From positions 7,357 through 71,356 of the forward strand of contig CAWHBI010000051.1 of the NCBI GenBank assembly GCA_963827545.1: 64,000 nt of DNA, given 5' to 3'. The notes under the pieces are model-generated. The model was not told the DNA's origin. It ran no database searches and saw only the letters and a program-made list of their open reading frames with translations. The translations under genes were made by a program, and so were the position numbers. Origin of the DNA: AWTP1-13 sp963827545. Lineage in GTDB: Bacteria > Pseudomonadota > Alphaproteobacteria > Rhizobiales > Hyphomicrobiaceae. Positions 8,578-16,991 of this stretch are shown here, piece by piece (the stretch's first letter is position 1; each line of letters starts with the position of its first letter).

Positions 8578-8772
8578 TCAGCCGGCAGCGCTGCCGGGCG
8601 GATCGGCTTGTGTGGCAAGACCGGTGGCCTGCCTCATCTCCCTGATCTCCCTTTCCATGTCGTCGAGGCTCTCCTCGATTCTCCGGCTTAGAGCCTCGGC
8701 CTGCGCGATGGCTTCGGTCAGCTCGCGGTATGCGACCGCTGGATCCGCTGATGGGTTGATTCCCGGTTCCAT
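8578..8772 (-). CDS. small coiled-coil hypothetical protein
   Basis: 64 residues, mostly one charged amphipathic helix (residues 13-50, rich in Glu, Arg, Ala and Leu, with heptad spacing). It ends five bases from the stop of the convergent quinone oxidoreductase gene and fits the gap before the ABC transporter exactly. An AGGGCAG element precedes the ATG. No family was recognised; a coiled-coil scaffold or SlyX-like protein are possibilities. Confidence 0.5.
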   Translation of the reverse strand: MEPGINPSADPAVAYRELTEAIAQAEALSRRIEESLDDMEREIREMRQATGLATQADPPGSAAG

Positions 8773-8927
8773 CTGCCCTGAACGTGACCGAGGGCCGTTT
8801 GGTTCCCTTCAGGTCCAATTGCGGGCTCTTGCTCACCAGGTGCCGCCTCTGGCATGGTTTTGAGGGGCGACCGCTGCCCCTCGAAGACCCTTGCGCTCAG
8901 GCGGGGCTCGATCAGGGAGAGCGCCCG

Positions 8928-9767
8928 TTGCACGAACGGTCAGCCGAGGGCGACGCCACTGCGCAGTACGCGGGGCTGGCCATCCGCTTCCACGGCGTCG
9001 GCATCGATTTTCCGGTCGCCGGCGGACGCAGCTATCCCGCCGTCTCCAGCACCGACCTGAGCGTTGGAGCCCACGAGTTCGTCTCCATTGTCGGTCCGAC
9101 TGGCTGCGGCAAGTCCACGCTGCTCAATGTGGCCGCCGGGCTGCTTGCATCCTCCACCGGCCGGACCTTCGTGTTCGGATCGCCGCTGGCGAGCCTCAAC
9201 CGCCACGCCGGCTACCTGTTCCAGCAGGACGCCGTCATGCCCTGGAAGACCGCGCGCGACAACGTGGCCATCGGCCTCGAGGTGGTGGGAGTGCCGCGTC
9301 GCGAGGCACTGGAACGGGCGCAAGGCTGGCTCAAGCGGGTCGGACTTTCCGCCTTCCATGACCGCTATCCCCACCAGCTTTCCGGCGGGCAGCGGAAGCG
9401 CGTCGGCCTGGCGCAGGTGCTGATCCGCGATCCCAAGATCCTGCTGATGGACGAGCCGTTCGGGCCGCTCGACGCGCAGACCCGGCAGATCATGGGCAAC
9501 CTGCTCCTGGACCTGTGGGCCGGCGACCGCAAGGCGGTGCTGTTCGTCACCCACGACCTCGAGGAGGCGATCGCGCTTTCAGACCGCGTAGTTATCATGT
9601 CGGCGGGGCCGCAGGCGCGCATCATCGGCGACCACGCCATCGATCTCGGGCGCCCGCGCGACGCGTCGGAGGTACGGTTGGCTCCCCGTTTCCACGAGCT
9701 GCACAAGACGATCTGGGGGCAGCTGAGGGGCGAGGTGCTCAAGGCCTACGGCGGGGAAGTAGCATGA
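8928..9767 (+). CDS. ABC transporter ATP-binding protein, NitT/TauT type
   Basis: 279 residues from a TTG at 8928, chosen because an AGGGAG ribosome site sits eight bases upstream and homologous sequence starts there; the frame stays open to an ATG-less start at 8784. Walker A is GPTGCGKST, the Q-loop is YLFQQDAVMPWKT, the signature is LSGGQRKRVGLAQ, Walker B is ILLMDEPFGPLD and the H-loop is FVTHDLEEAI. MPWKT after the Q-loop is typical of nitrate/sulfonate/taurine importers. Its stop overlaps the permease start (ATGA), so the two are translationally coupled. Confidence 0.93.
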   Translation: MHERSAEGDATAQYAGLAIRFHGVGIDFPVAGGRSYPAVSSTDLSVGAHEFVSIVGPTGCGKSTLLNVAAGLLASSTGRTFVFGSPLASLNRHAGYLFQQDAVMPWKTARDNVAIGLEVVGVPRREALERAQGWLKRVGLSAFHDRYPHQLSGGQRKRVGLAQVLIRDPKILLMDEPFGPLDAQTRQIMGNLLLDLWAGDRKAVLFVTHDLEEAIALSDRVVIMSAGPQARIIGDHAIDLGRPRDASEVRLAPRFHELHKTIWGQLRGEVLKAYGGEVA

Positions 9768-10630
9768 GCCGGGTCGGGCTCTTACTGCTGCAGATGCTGG
9801 TGGGCGTGGTTGCCATAGGCGTTTGGCATGTCGGGTCGAGCGTACCGATCGGCGGTATGTACTTCCTGCCGAAGTTCTTCTTTTCGACGCCGGCGGACGT
9901 GGCGATGCGCGTGTGGACACTGTTTGCAGAGGGCACCGCCAAGATCGCTACGTGCGAGGAGGCCATCGACCTGACGCGGCTGCTCAGCATCTCGGCGCCC
10001 TGCTTCGGCAAGACGGTGTGGCAGCACCTCCTGATCACGCTGACCGAGGGGCTGCTGGCGTTTGTCATCGGGGCCGTTGCCGGCGTGGTGATCGGCTTCT
10101 GGCTCGCGCGCCATCCGCTGTTGTCGGCCGTCTTCGACCCCTACATCAAGATGCTCAATGCGCTGCCGCGCGTCGTTCTGGCCCCGATCTTCCTCTTGTG
10201 GCTGGGCCTCGGCATCTGGTCCAAGGTCGCCTTGGGGTTCACGCTGGTGTTCTTCATCGTGTTCTTCAACGTGTACCAGGGGGTGAAGGAAGTCAGCCCC
10301 ACCATCCTTGCCAATGCCCGGATGCTGGGGTTCAACGAGCGCCAGCTGTTCCGCCACGTCTATTGGCCCTCGGCGCTCTCCTGGATGTTTTCTTCGCTGC
10401 ACACCTCCGTGGGATTTGCCATCATTGGCGCCGTGGTGGGCGAATACCTGGGATCGGCGGCGGGCCTCGGCTACATGATCCAGCAGGCCGAGGGTACCTT
10501 CGACACCACGGGTGTGTTCGCCGGCATGGTCATACTGGCTGTGTTCGTGCTGATCATCGACTGGGGCGTGACGCTGGCCGAGAAGCGCCTGCTGGTGTGG
10601 CGGCCGCCCTCGGCCGCCGGCCAAGGCTGA
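9764..10630 (+). CDS. ABC transporter permease, NitT/TauT type
   Basis: 288 residues with about six membrane spans and the binding-protein-dependent permease signature (EAA-like segment) around VKEVSPTILANARMLGFNERQLFRHVYWP, which docks the ATPase. There is an unusual loop of about 60 residues between span 1 and the rest (PADVAMRVWTLFAEG... CFGKTVW). It starts four bases inside the end of the ATPase gene and is followed after 26 bp by the binding-protein gene. Together the three make a complete importer. Confidence 0.92.
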   Translation: MSRVGLLLLQMLVGVVAIGVWHVGSSVPIGGMYFLPKFFFSTPADVAMRVWTLFAEGTAKIATCEEAIDLTRLLSISAPCFGKTVWQHLLITLTEGLLAFVIGAVAGVVIGFWLARHPLLSAVFDPYIKMLNALPRVVLAPIFLLWLGLGIWSKVALGFTLVFFIVFFNVYQGVKEVSPTILANARMLGFNERQLFRHVYWPSALSWMFSSLHTSVGFAIIGAVVGEYLGSAAGLGYMIQQAEGTFDTTGVFAGMVILAVFVLIIDWGVTLAEKRLLVWRPPSAAGQG

Positions 10631-10656
10631 TTCAAACTGAAACTGGGAGGAAGGCA

Positions 10657-11679
10657 ATGAATGTGCTCGAGACGGTGCGGCTGGCCGCCCTGACTCTCGT
10701 CCTGGCGGCGGGCGCTGCGCAAGCGCAGGCGCCGGAGAAGAAGGACGTCAAGCTCGGCGTCGGCGGCGCGCCCGCGCTCTACTACCTGCCGCTGGCAGTG
10801 ACCGAGAAGCTCGGCTACTTCAAGGAGCAGGGGCTCAATGTCGAGGTCAACGACTTCAAGGGCGGGGCGCAGTCGCTGACGGCCCTGGTCGGCGGCTCCG
10901 TCGACGTGGTCACGGGCGCCTACGAGCACACGCTGCGCATGCAGGTCAAAGGCCAGGACATCCTGGCCGTGATCGAGCTCGGGCGCTACCCCGGGATCGC
11001 GCTCGCCGTAAAGACGGATCGCGCCGACAAGATCAAGTCGGCGGCCGATCTCAAGGGCGCCAGGGTCGGCGTCACCGCGCCCGGCTCGTCGACCAACATG
11101 ATCGTCTGGTACCTGATGGCCAAGGCAGGCCTGAAGCCCGATGACGCCTCCTACGTCGGCGTCGGCACAGGCCCCTCAGCGATCGCCGCCATCCAGAAAG
11201 GCGAGATCGATGCCATCTCCAACATCGATCCGGTCATCGCCAAGCTGGAATCGACAAAGGACATCATCGTCCTCGCTGAGACGCGCACAACGGAGGGGAC
11301 GACCAAGGTGTTCGGCGGGCCGATGTCGGCCGCCGTTCTCTACATGAAGCGCGACTTCGTGGAGAAGAGCCCGAACACGGTGCAGGCCCTGGTCAATGCC
11401 TTGTACAAGGGGCTGAAGTGGCTGGAGAAGGCCACGCCCGAGCAGGTCGCCGACGCGGTACCGAAGGAGTATTGGCTGGGCGACAGGGAACTCTATACCG
11501 CGGCCGTCAAGGCCAACATGCAGGTCTACTCCCGTGACGGCATCGTCAGCGATGGCAGCCAGAAGCGCTCGCTCGATTTCCTGCGCCAGTTCGACAAGGA
11601 GATCGCTGCCGCAAAGGTCGATCCAGCCAAAACCTGGGATGACCGCTTCGTCAAGAAGGCCGCGGCAACGACCAAGTAA
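10657..11679 (+). CDS. periplasmic substrate-binding protein, SsuA/THI5-like
   Basis: 340 residues with a cleavable signal peptide (LALTLVLAAGAAQAQA) and an NMT1/THI5-like fold: GVGGAPALYYLPLAVTEKLGYFKEQGL, GSVDVVTGAYEHTL, GVTAPGSSTNMI. The family binds sulfonates, nitrate, pyrimidine precursors of thiamine and similar small organics. The ligand here cannot be fixed, and no TPP riboswitch or sulfonate monooxygenase lies nearby. A GGGAGGAAGG ribosome site precedes the ATG. It is the last gene of the ATPase-permease-binding protein operon. Confidence 0.93.
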   Translation: MNVLETVRLAALTLVLAAGAAQAQAPEKKDVKLGVGGAPALYYLPLAVTEKLGYFKEQGLNVEVNDFKGGAQSLTALVGGSVDVVTGAYEHTLRMQVKGQDILAVIELGRYPGIALAVKTDRADKIKSAADLKGARVGVTAPGSSTNMIVWYLMAKAGLKPDDASYVGVGTGPSAIAAIQKGEIDAISNIDPVIAKLESTKDIIVLAETRTTEGTTKVFGGPMSAAVLYMKRDFVEKSPNTVQALVNALYKGLKWLEKATPEQVADAVPKEYWLGDRELYTAAVKANMQVYSRDGIVSDGSQKRSLDFLRQFDKEIAAAKVDPAKTWDDRFVKKAAATTK

Positions 11680-11744
11680 CGCCGCACGCCGCGCGACACA
11701 CGAGCGCACCAAACGCTGCGGGAGCGGGGCGGGCTTCGGCCCGC

Positions 11745-12584
11745 CTACCGCAACTGCGCCTCCGAAACGCGCCGCAGCAGCTCCTCGGTCAGGTGGCGAA
11801 GCTGGTCCCCGGTTTGGCCCGGATACTTGGCCCAGTAGGAGCGCGCACGCGGGGAGAAGTAGGCGGCCGCCTGCAGGGGTGTCACGCGCAGGATCGGCTG
11901 CCTGAAGCAGCGGTTGTCGGGATCCTGGCGCAGCCAGCGGTCGTACTGGTCGTCGTCGGCGGACTGCGGATCCTTCATGTTGATGATCACGCCCAGCAAC
12001 TCCGCAAAGCCCATCTCGGGGTTGCGCTGGCGGAACTTGCGCAGGAAGGCGAGCCCGCGCGTCGAGATGTAGTCGGGCCTGGTGGGCGACAGGTAGAAGT
12101 CTGCCTCGCGCAGCCAGCACTCGGTCACTACGGACAATCCCGGTGCGCTGTCGATGAAGACATAGTCGTAGACGAGGCGCGCTTCGTTGAGGCAGGTGCC
12201 AATGGTCCTGCGCAGCTGCGCGTCCCGCTCTCCCTTCGACACTTCGCGCTCGAACAGCGTCAGGTTCGTGTCGCTCGGCAGGAGATCGATGGTGCGTGCA
12301 TCGTCTACGTCGGATACGCCGGCGATCACGAACTGGCGCCAGTTCGCCGGCGTCTCCTTCAACACAGAGGCGATCAGGTAGTCGACGATCGACTGCCCTT
12401 CGTCCTGCAGCGCGGTCAGCTGCTGCTGCGGCAGCAGCATGTGGCTGATGCTGGCCTGCGCATCGGAATCGATGACAAGAACTCTCTTGCCGTGGAAGGC
12501 AGAGAGGGTTTCAGCAAGTGCAAGGACTAGCGTGGATTTTCCGACGCCGCCCTTTGCATTCATGACGGTAATGGTGTTGCGCAT
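11745..12584 (-). CDS. orphan ParA/MinD-family ATPase
   Basis: 279 residues starting MRNTITVMNAKGGVGKST, a deviant Walker A with the signature lysine. Further motifs are VIDSDAQAS, FIDSAPGL and a C-terminal ATPase tail. The family positions DNA or protein cargo on the nucleoid. No parB or parS-like array is adjacent, and the flanking genes (ABC transporter, P450) are unrelated, so it is not an obvious plasmid or chromosome partition locus. An ATG 20 codons upstream is possible but gives a non-homologous leader. Confidence 0.88.
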   Translation of the reverse strand: MRNTITVMNAKGGVGKSTLVLALAETLSAFHGKRVLVIDSDAQASISHMLLPQQQLTALQDEGQSIVDYLIASVLKETPANWRQFVIAGVSDVDDARTIDLLPSDTNLTLFEREVSKGERDAQLRRTIGTCLNEARLVYDYVFIDSAPGLSVVTECWLREADFYLSPTRPDYISTRGLAFLRKFRQRNPEMGFAELLGVIINMKDPQSADDDQYDRWLRQDPDNRCFRQPILRVTPLQAAAYFSPRARSYWAKYPGQTGDQLRHLTEELLRRVSEAQLR

Positions 12585-12740
12585 TCCCAAGCCAAACTGT
12601 CCCGCACAGTTTCCCCTAAATGACCCCGGCCCGGGCGGGATCATACTCGGCAGCGCGGCGCGTCTCTAGACGGAAACTTGCAGGGGAGCCAACGGTCGCT
12701 GCCTGTGCGGCCAATTCGCCGGGCGCCGCCCATGCTTTGT

Positions 12741-14141
12741 TCATTCCACCCACACCTTGAGCGGCATGCCGCCCCCGGGGGAGAGGGTCACACGCGCTGT
12801 CGGGACGGGCTCATGGCCATCGGCGACGCCGAACCTGGCCGATTGCAGCATCGTGGCCAGCATGGCGGTCGCCTCGATCATGGCGAAGGCCATGCCGATG
12901 CAGATGCGGGGGCCGGCGCCGAACGGCATGTACTGGTAGCGCGAAATTCCAGCTTCCTTGTCAGGGGCAAAGCGCGTGGGGTCGAACAAATCCGGGTTGT
13001 GCCAGCGCGCGCGGTGGCGATGGAGGGCGTAGATGGGAATGAAGACGGACATGCCGGCCTGGATGGCGTGCGGGCCCAGCATCGTATCGGCCACCGCCTG
13101 GCGGCTCATCATCGGCACCGGGGGGTAGATGCGCATGCTTTCCTTGATGACCTGCTGGGTCAGGACCAGCTTGTCGATGTGCTCTGCCGTCACGGGAGTG
13201 CCGCTTGTCACGTGCGCGATCTCGTCCTTGAGCACGGACGTCCACTCCGGCGACTGGGCCAGAAGAAAGAGCGTCCAGGTCAAGGCCTTGGCGGTAGTGT
13301 CGTGCCCCGCCAGGTAGAACGTCAGCAAGTTGTCGATCAACTGCTCCTCGTTCATCGGCGCGCCCGTCTCCGGGTCGGTCGCGCGCATCAGACGGTGCAT
13401 CAGGTCATCGCGCTCCTGCGCCACCTCGCGACGCTCGCGCAACATCGCTGCAACGGAGGAGCGCAGGTTGTGGATGGCCTGCTGCTGGGCGCGGCGCCCG
13501 GGTTTGGGCAGCCACTTGGGCGCATTGGCGATGGCATAGAGCGCCGACCAGCCGCCCGCCCTCTGGAACAGGCCGGTGGAATGCTCGACCGCAGCGCCGA
13601 CGGTCGCGTCGGCCGACGGCAGCAGCGTGGCCGAGATGACGTCGAACGTCACTCTGGTCATATCGCGCTCGATTTCGTGCGTGGAGCCTTGGGGTGCGCT
13701 ACTCCATCTGGCGAGCAGCTCGCCGGTTGCCTTCACGAACGTCGGGACGAAGGTCATCAGCTCGTGGTGCCGGAACATGGGCGCCGAGGTCTGGCGCTGC
13801 CATTTCCACTCCGCGCCCTCGCTGGTCAGGATGCCCTTGCCAAGCAGCGGGCCCAGGATGCGGATCTGCAGCAGCTTCTGGAACTTGTCGCGCTGGTCGA
13901 GCAGCACCGCCTTGATCAGGCTCGGCTCCGTTATCCATACGGCGGGGGTCCTACCGCCGAACGGCACGAAGTCCTGCTCATAGGCGGCCTGCGGCACCAC
14001 CAGCAAGGGATTGCGCACGAACTTCGCCACGAACGCCAGGCGGTTCAGCGGCTTCGCTGGCGGCTTGATGTGGGCCGGCACCAGCCAGGGCGCCGGCAAA
14101 CGGGCCGAGGTCTCACTCGATGCCAGGGCGATGGTCGGCAT
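12741..14141 (-). CDS. cytochrome P450
   Basis: 466 residues. The haem-binding loop FGAGPRICIGMAFA supplies the thiolate Cys near residue 410. The I-helix reads AGHDTTAKAL (oxygen activation), the K-helix ExxR is KESMRIYPP, and the meander region is present. The sequence type is like the CYP4/CYP102 group of fatty-acid or terpenoid hydroxylases. No ferredoxin or reductase gene is adjacent, so electron donors are encoded elsewhere. It is followed 61 bp downstream by an alpha/beta hydrolase on the same strand, a possible two-gene unit. Confidence 0.95.
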   Translation of the reverse strand: MPTIALASSETSARLPAPWLVPAHIKPPAKPLNRLAFVAKFVRNPLLVVPQAAYEQDFVPFGGRTPAVWITEPSLIKAVLLDQRDKFQKLLQIRILGPLLGKGILTSEGAEWKWQRQTSAPMFRHHELMTFVPTFVKATGELLARWSSAPQGSTHEIERDMTRVTFDVISATLLPSADATVGAAVEHSTGLFQRAGGWSALYAIANAPKWLPKPGRRAQQQAIHNLRSSVAAMLRERREVAQERDDLMHRLMRATDPETGAPMNEEQLIDNLLTFYLAGHDTTAKALTWTLFLLAQSPEWTSVLKDEIAHVTSGTPVTAEHIDKLVLTQQVIKESMRIYPPVPMMSRQAVADTMLGPHAIQAGMSVFIPIYALHRHRARWHNPDLFDPTRFAPDKEAGISRYQYMPFGAGPRICIGMAFAMIEATAMLATMLQSARFGVADGHEPVPTARVTLSPGGGMPLKVWVE

Positions 14142-14202
14142 GGCGGCGGTCCCGTGTCGAAGCAAAGGCGCGTGCGACGGACCACAGGCGCTGCGCCTCA
14201 GA

Positions 14203-15090
14203 CTAGCCCGGAGTGGCGAGCAGGTCGAGGAAGGCCGCATTGAATTGATCGGCCGCCTCGTACATGACCCAGTGCCCCGCGCCTTCGATGAGGCGCACCT
14301 GGAGCTCAGGGTGATGCCGGCGCAGGATGGCAAGGCGGCCCTCGAGCGAGGGACGGGCGATGATGTCGCGCGCACCCCAAATGGTTTTCAGGGACGCGGT
14401 GACGTCAGCCAGCGCGACAGAAAGACCGTCGGTGGCCGCAAAGGGGCGGCTGCGGAAACGGGCCTGCTTGATGTTCTCGGCCTGAAGATGGATGGCCAGA
14501 GCATCGATCTTGGCCGGATCGGCGAACATCAGCACGGCCAGGTTTTGCCGGTACACGGCCGCAACTTCGCCAGCGCTCATGCCCGCCCGCGTCTTGGCGA
14601 ACGGTTCGCGTGGGTCGGCACGCAGGCCAAGAGCAGCTACGCCGATCAGGGTCAGCTCGCGTACGCGCTCCCCGAGCCGGGCGGCCACAATCCCTGCCAC
14701 ATGCCCGCCGAACGAGAAGCCGGCCAGCCGGAATTTGTGGTTGGCAGGGAACAGCTTTTGGAGCCCGGCAATCACCACCTCGGCGATGCTCGCCGGCGTC
14801 CAGGGCTTGGGCGGCATGGCGGATGAGCCGAGGCCTGGGATATCGGCGACCCACAGCTCGTAGTGCCGTGACAGCTCGGGGACATTGCGGATCCAGTGCG
14901 TCCACGAGCCCGAGCCACCGTGGAACAATATCAAGGGCTCGCCGCTGCCCCACACGCGCCAGACCATCGAGCCATCCCCGCAGGGTGTCTCTACTTTGTG
15001 CGCCGTGCGGGTCATGGCATCGACGACGGTGGTCGGATCGGCGCTGGTTGTGAGGGCGGGGCGCTCGGGCGGCAGGTTTGTGTCTTGCAT
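14203..15090 (-). CDS. alpha/beta hydrolase
   Basis: 295 residues. HGGSGSWTHW is the oxyanion strand, DIPGLGSS the second strand, GFSFGGHVAG the nucleophile elbow and EGAGHWVMYEA carries the catalytic His; the acid is probably in the loop before the last strand. It belongs to the large group annotated as meta-cleavage-product hydrolases, esterases or haloalkane-dehalogenase-like. The start at 15090 is preferred to an ATG 12 codons upstream. It sits just upstream of the P450 on the same strand and diverges from the dehydrogenase at 15220. Confidence 0.87.
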   Translation of the reverse strand: MQDTNLPPERPALTTSADPTTVVDAMTRTAHKVETPCGDGSMVWRVWGSGEPLILFHGGSGSWTHWIRNVPELSRHYELWVADIPGLGSSAMPPKPWTPASIAEVVIAGLQKLFPANHKFRLAGFSFGGHVAGIVAARLGERVRELTLIGVAALGLRADPREPFAKTRAGMSAGEVAAVYRQNLAVLMFADPAKIDALAIHLQAENIKQARFRSRPFAATDGLSVALADVTASLKTIWGARDIIARPSLEGRLAILRRHHPELQVRLIEGAGHWVMYEAADQFNAAFLDLLATPG

Positions 15091-15219
15091 GCTCGGGATG
15101 ATGCTGTGCCGCCGGCATTTGGGCAAAGGATCTCTTAGCAGGGTGCGCGGATGCGGAGCCGTCCCAAGAAAGCTCCCATGTGTTACTCAGGAGCGTCTGG
15201 AAGAGCTGCGAGGAAAGCC

Positions 15220-16308
15220 ATGCCTGCGGATAGGAAAGCCACCAACAAGCTCAGGATCGCCGTCATTGCGGGTGACGGGATCGGCAACGAGGTGGTGCCG
15301 GAGGGCATCCGCGTGCTCGAGGCCGTGAGCAGCCGCTTCGGGCTGGACTATGCCTGGGACACCTTCGACTGGTCGTGCCAGCGCTTCCAGAAGACGGTCG
15401 CGATGATGCCGGCCGACGGCCTCGAGCAGATCGCCAAGCACGACGCCATCTATCTGGGAGCCGTCGGGTGGCCGGGCGTGCCCGACCACGTCTCGCTGTG
15501 GGGCCTGCTCATCCCAATCCGCCGCGGCTTCCAGCAGTACGTCAACCTGCGTCCGGTCCGGCTCTTTGAGGGGCTCAAGTCGCCGCTGGCCGACCGCAAG
15601 CCGGGCGACATCGACTATTGGATCGTGCGCGAGAACAACGAGGGCGAATACTCCTCCATCGGCGGGCGCATGTACGAGGGCACCGAGCTGGAAGCGGCGA
15701 TCCAGCAGGCGGTATTCACCAAGAAAGGTTGCGAGCGGGTCATGCGCTATGCCTTCAACCTCGCCATGACCCGCGAGCGCCGCGAGGTGGTCTCGGCCAC
15801 CAAGTCGAACGGCATCTCGATCTCGATGCCTTACTGGGACGAGCGCTTTGCCGCCGTCGCCAAGGAATACCCGCAGGTCACCACCAGCCAGTTCCACATC
15901 GACATCCTGGCGGCGCACCTGGTGCGCAATCCGCACTGGTTCGACGTGATCGTGGGATCCAACCTGTTCGGCGACATCCTCTCGGACCTCGGACCCGCCA
16001 CGACCGGCACCATCGCCATCGCACCGGGCGGCAACATCAATCCCGAGCGGGAGTTTCCCTCCATGTTCGAGCCGGTGCACGGCAGCGCGCCCGACATTGC
16101 CGGCAAGGGCATCGCCAATCCCATCGGCCAGGTATGGTCCGGCGCCATGATGCTCGAGCACCTGGGGCACACGGAGGCGGCCGACGCGATCGTGAGGGCG
16201 ATCGAGCGGTTGTTTGCCGAGACCGACGTGCGCACGGCCGACATGGGCGGCAAGGCCACGTGCCACGAGATGGGGTCGGCATTGGTCGAGCTCGTGGGCC
16301 GTGCCTGA
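15220..16308 (+). CDS. tartrate/D-malate (isopropylmalate-type) dehydrogenase
   Basis: 362 residues of the decarboxylating beta-hydroxyacid dehydrogenase family. IAVIAGDGIGNEVVPEG starts the protein; NLRPVR binds the carboxylate, ENNEGEYSSIGGR is the substrate loop, SNLFGDILSDLG holds the metal-binding aspartates and EPVHGSAPDIAGKGIANP the NAD site. These motifs, with NNEGEYS instead of the LeuB form, point to the TtuC/DmlA branch acting on tartrate or D-malate with NAD. A GAGGAAA ribosome site precedes the ATG. A GC-rich hairpin at 16351 follows. Confidence 0.9.
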   Translation: MPADRKATNKLRIAVIAGDGIGNEVVPEGIRVLEAVSSRFGLDYAWDTFDWSCQRFQKTVAMMPADGLEQIAKHDAIYLGAVGWPGVPDHVSLWGLLIPIRRGFQQYVNLRPVRLFEGLKSPLADRKPGDIDYWIVRENNEGEYSSIGGRMYEGTELEAAIQQAVFTKKGCERVMRYAFNLAMTRERREVVSATKSNGISISMPYWDERFAAVAKEYPQVTTSQFHIDILAAHLVRNPHWFDVIVGSNLFGDILSDLGPATTGTIAIAPGGNINPEREFPSMFEPVHGSAPDIAGKGIANPIGQVWSGAMMLEHLGHTEAADAIVRAIERLFAETDVRTADMGGKATCHEMGSALVELVGRA

Positions 16309-16350
16309 GCAGATCGCGTCCTTTAGGCGGCCAGCTTTCCCGCCTGCATT

Positions 16351-16401
16351 CCCGGAAGCCGAGGCCCGGCCTCGCAAAGGCCGGGGCCGAGGCTGTCCGG
16401 G
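16351..16401. terminator. GC-rich REP-type hairpin after the dehydrogenase
   Basis: Imperfect 22-24 nt arms beginning CCCGGAAGCC and ending TCCGGG fold around a CGCAA loop. It lies between the dehydrogenase stop and the convergent GIY-YIG gene, so it can terminate both. The sequence type resembles the CCGGAAGCC...GGCTTCCGG repeats seen again at 16783. Confidence 0.6.
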
Positions 16402-16430
16402 ATCTTGCTGCAGTGTCCCTCACCACGCGC

Positions 16431-16754
16431 TCACCAGTCGAACCCGTACTCCTCGAGCAAATCCCCGAACAGGTCTCGCCAGGTTGGGTTGTGCTTCTCC
16501 ACGAGCGCGATCTTCCAGTCGCGCCGCCAGCGCTTCATGGCCCGCTCGCGCTTGGCCGCCACGCGGGCGTCTGCATGAGCCTCGAAATAGACGAGCCGGT
16601 CTACCCGATAGCGCTTGGTGAAGCCCTCGCGCACATGCTCGCGATGCTGCCATGCCCGGCCGGGGAGATCGCTCGACATTCCAACGTAAAGCACCCCGCG
16701 CGGGCGGTTCGCCATTATGTAGACGTGGTAGACTTTGTGCGGCCTCTCGGGCAT
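16431..16754 (-). CDS. GIY-YIG nuclease-domain protein (UPF0213-like)
   Basis: 107 residues forming a single GIY-YIG domain: KVYHVYIMANRPRGVLYVG holds the two signature strands, followed by a conserved Arg in LPGRAWQHRE, the RLVYFE strand and KWRRDWKIALVEKHNP near the C-terminus. Stand-alone proteins of this type are small single-domain nucleases of unknown physiological role. The start at 16754 was taken because the homology begins there; longer forms would start inside GC-rich repeat sequence. A perfect 16-bp hairpin lies 29 bp upstream. Confidence 0.88.
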   Translation of the reverse strand: MPERPHKVYHVYIMANRPRGVLYVGMSSDLPGRAWQHREHVREGFTKRYRVDRLVYFEAHADARVAAKRERAMKRWRRDWKIALVEKHNPTWRDLFGDLLEEYGFDW

Positions 16755-16782
16755 GGCTCGGTGCTCCGCAGCAGCGGCAAGA

Positions 16783-16816
16783 CCCCGGAAGCCGCGCCAA
16801 GGCGCGGCTTCCGGGG
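16783..16816. repeat. perfect 16-bp palindromic hairpin
   Basis: Two perfect 16-base arms (starting CCCCGGAAGCC) separated only by AA. It lies in the leader of the GIY-YIG gene and 176 bp before the TPR gene. It is a REP-like palindrome rather than a usual terminator: there is no T-run on either side. Confidence 0.75.
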
Positions 16817-16991
16817 ACGCAGGCGGAGAGGATTGCGGCCTGTCCAATGCGGCGGCAAGTGGCTGGGGCCGAGCCGACCGTCAAAGGGAACGGAGTCGGG
16901 GCGTTCGTGTATCGCCCCAATTGAGCTATAAGGCCGGTGTCGAGTTTTTGGCGCGCCCAATCCGGTGGCGCACCCTGGGAAAGGCTGCTCG

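Noticed and set aside
10600..10656. TPP riboswitch before the SsuA/THI5-like gene
   Set aside because: The gap is 26 bp, too short for a riboswitch, and no THI-box sequence was seen upstream of the operon.
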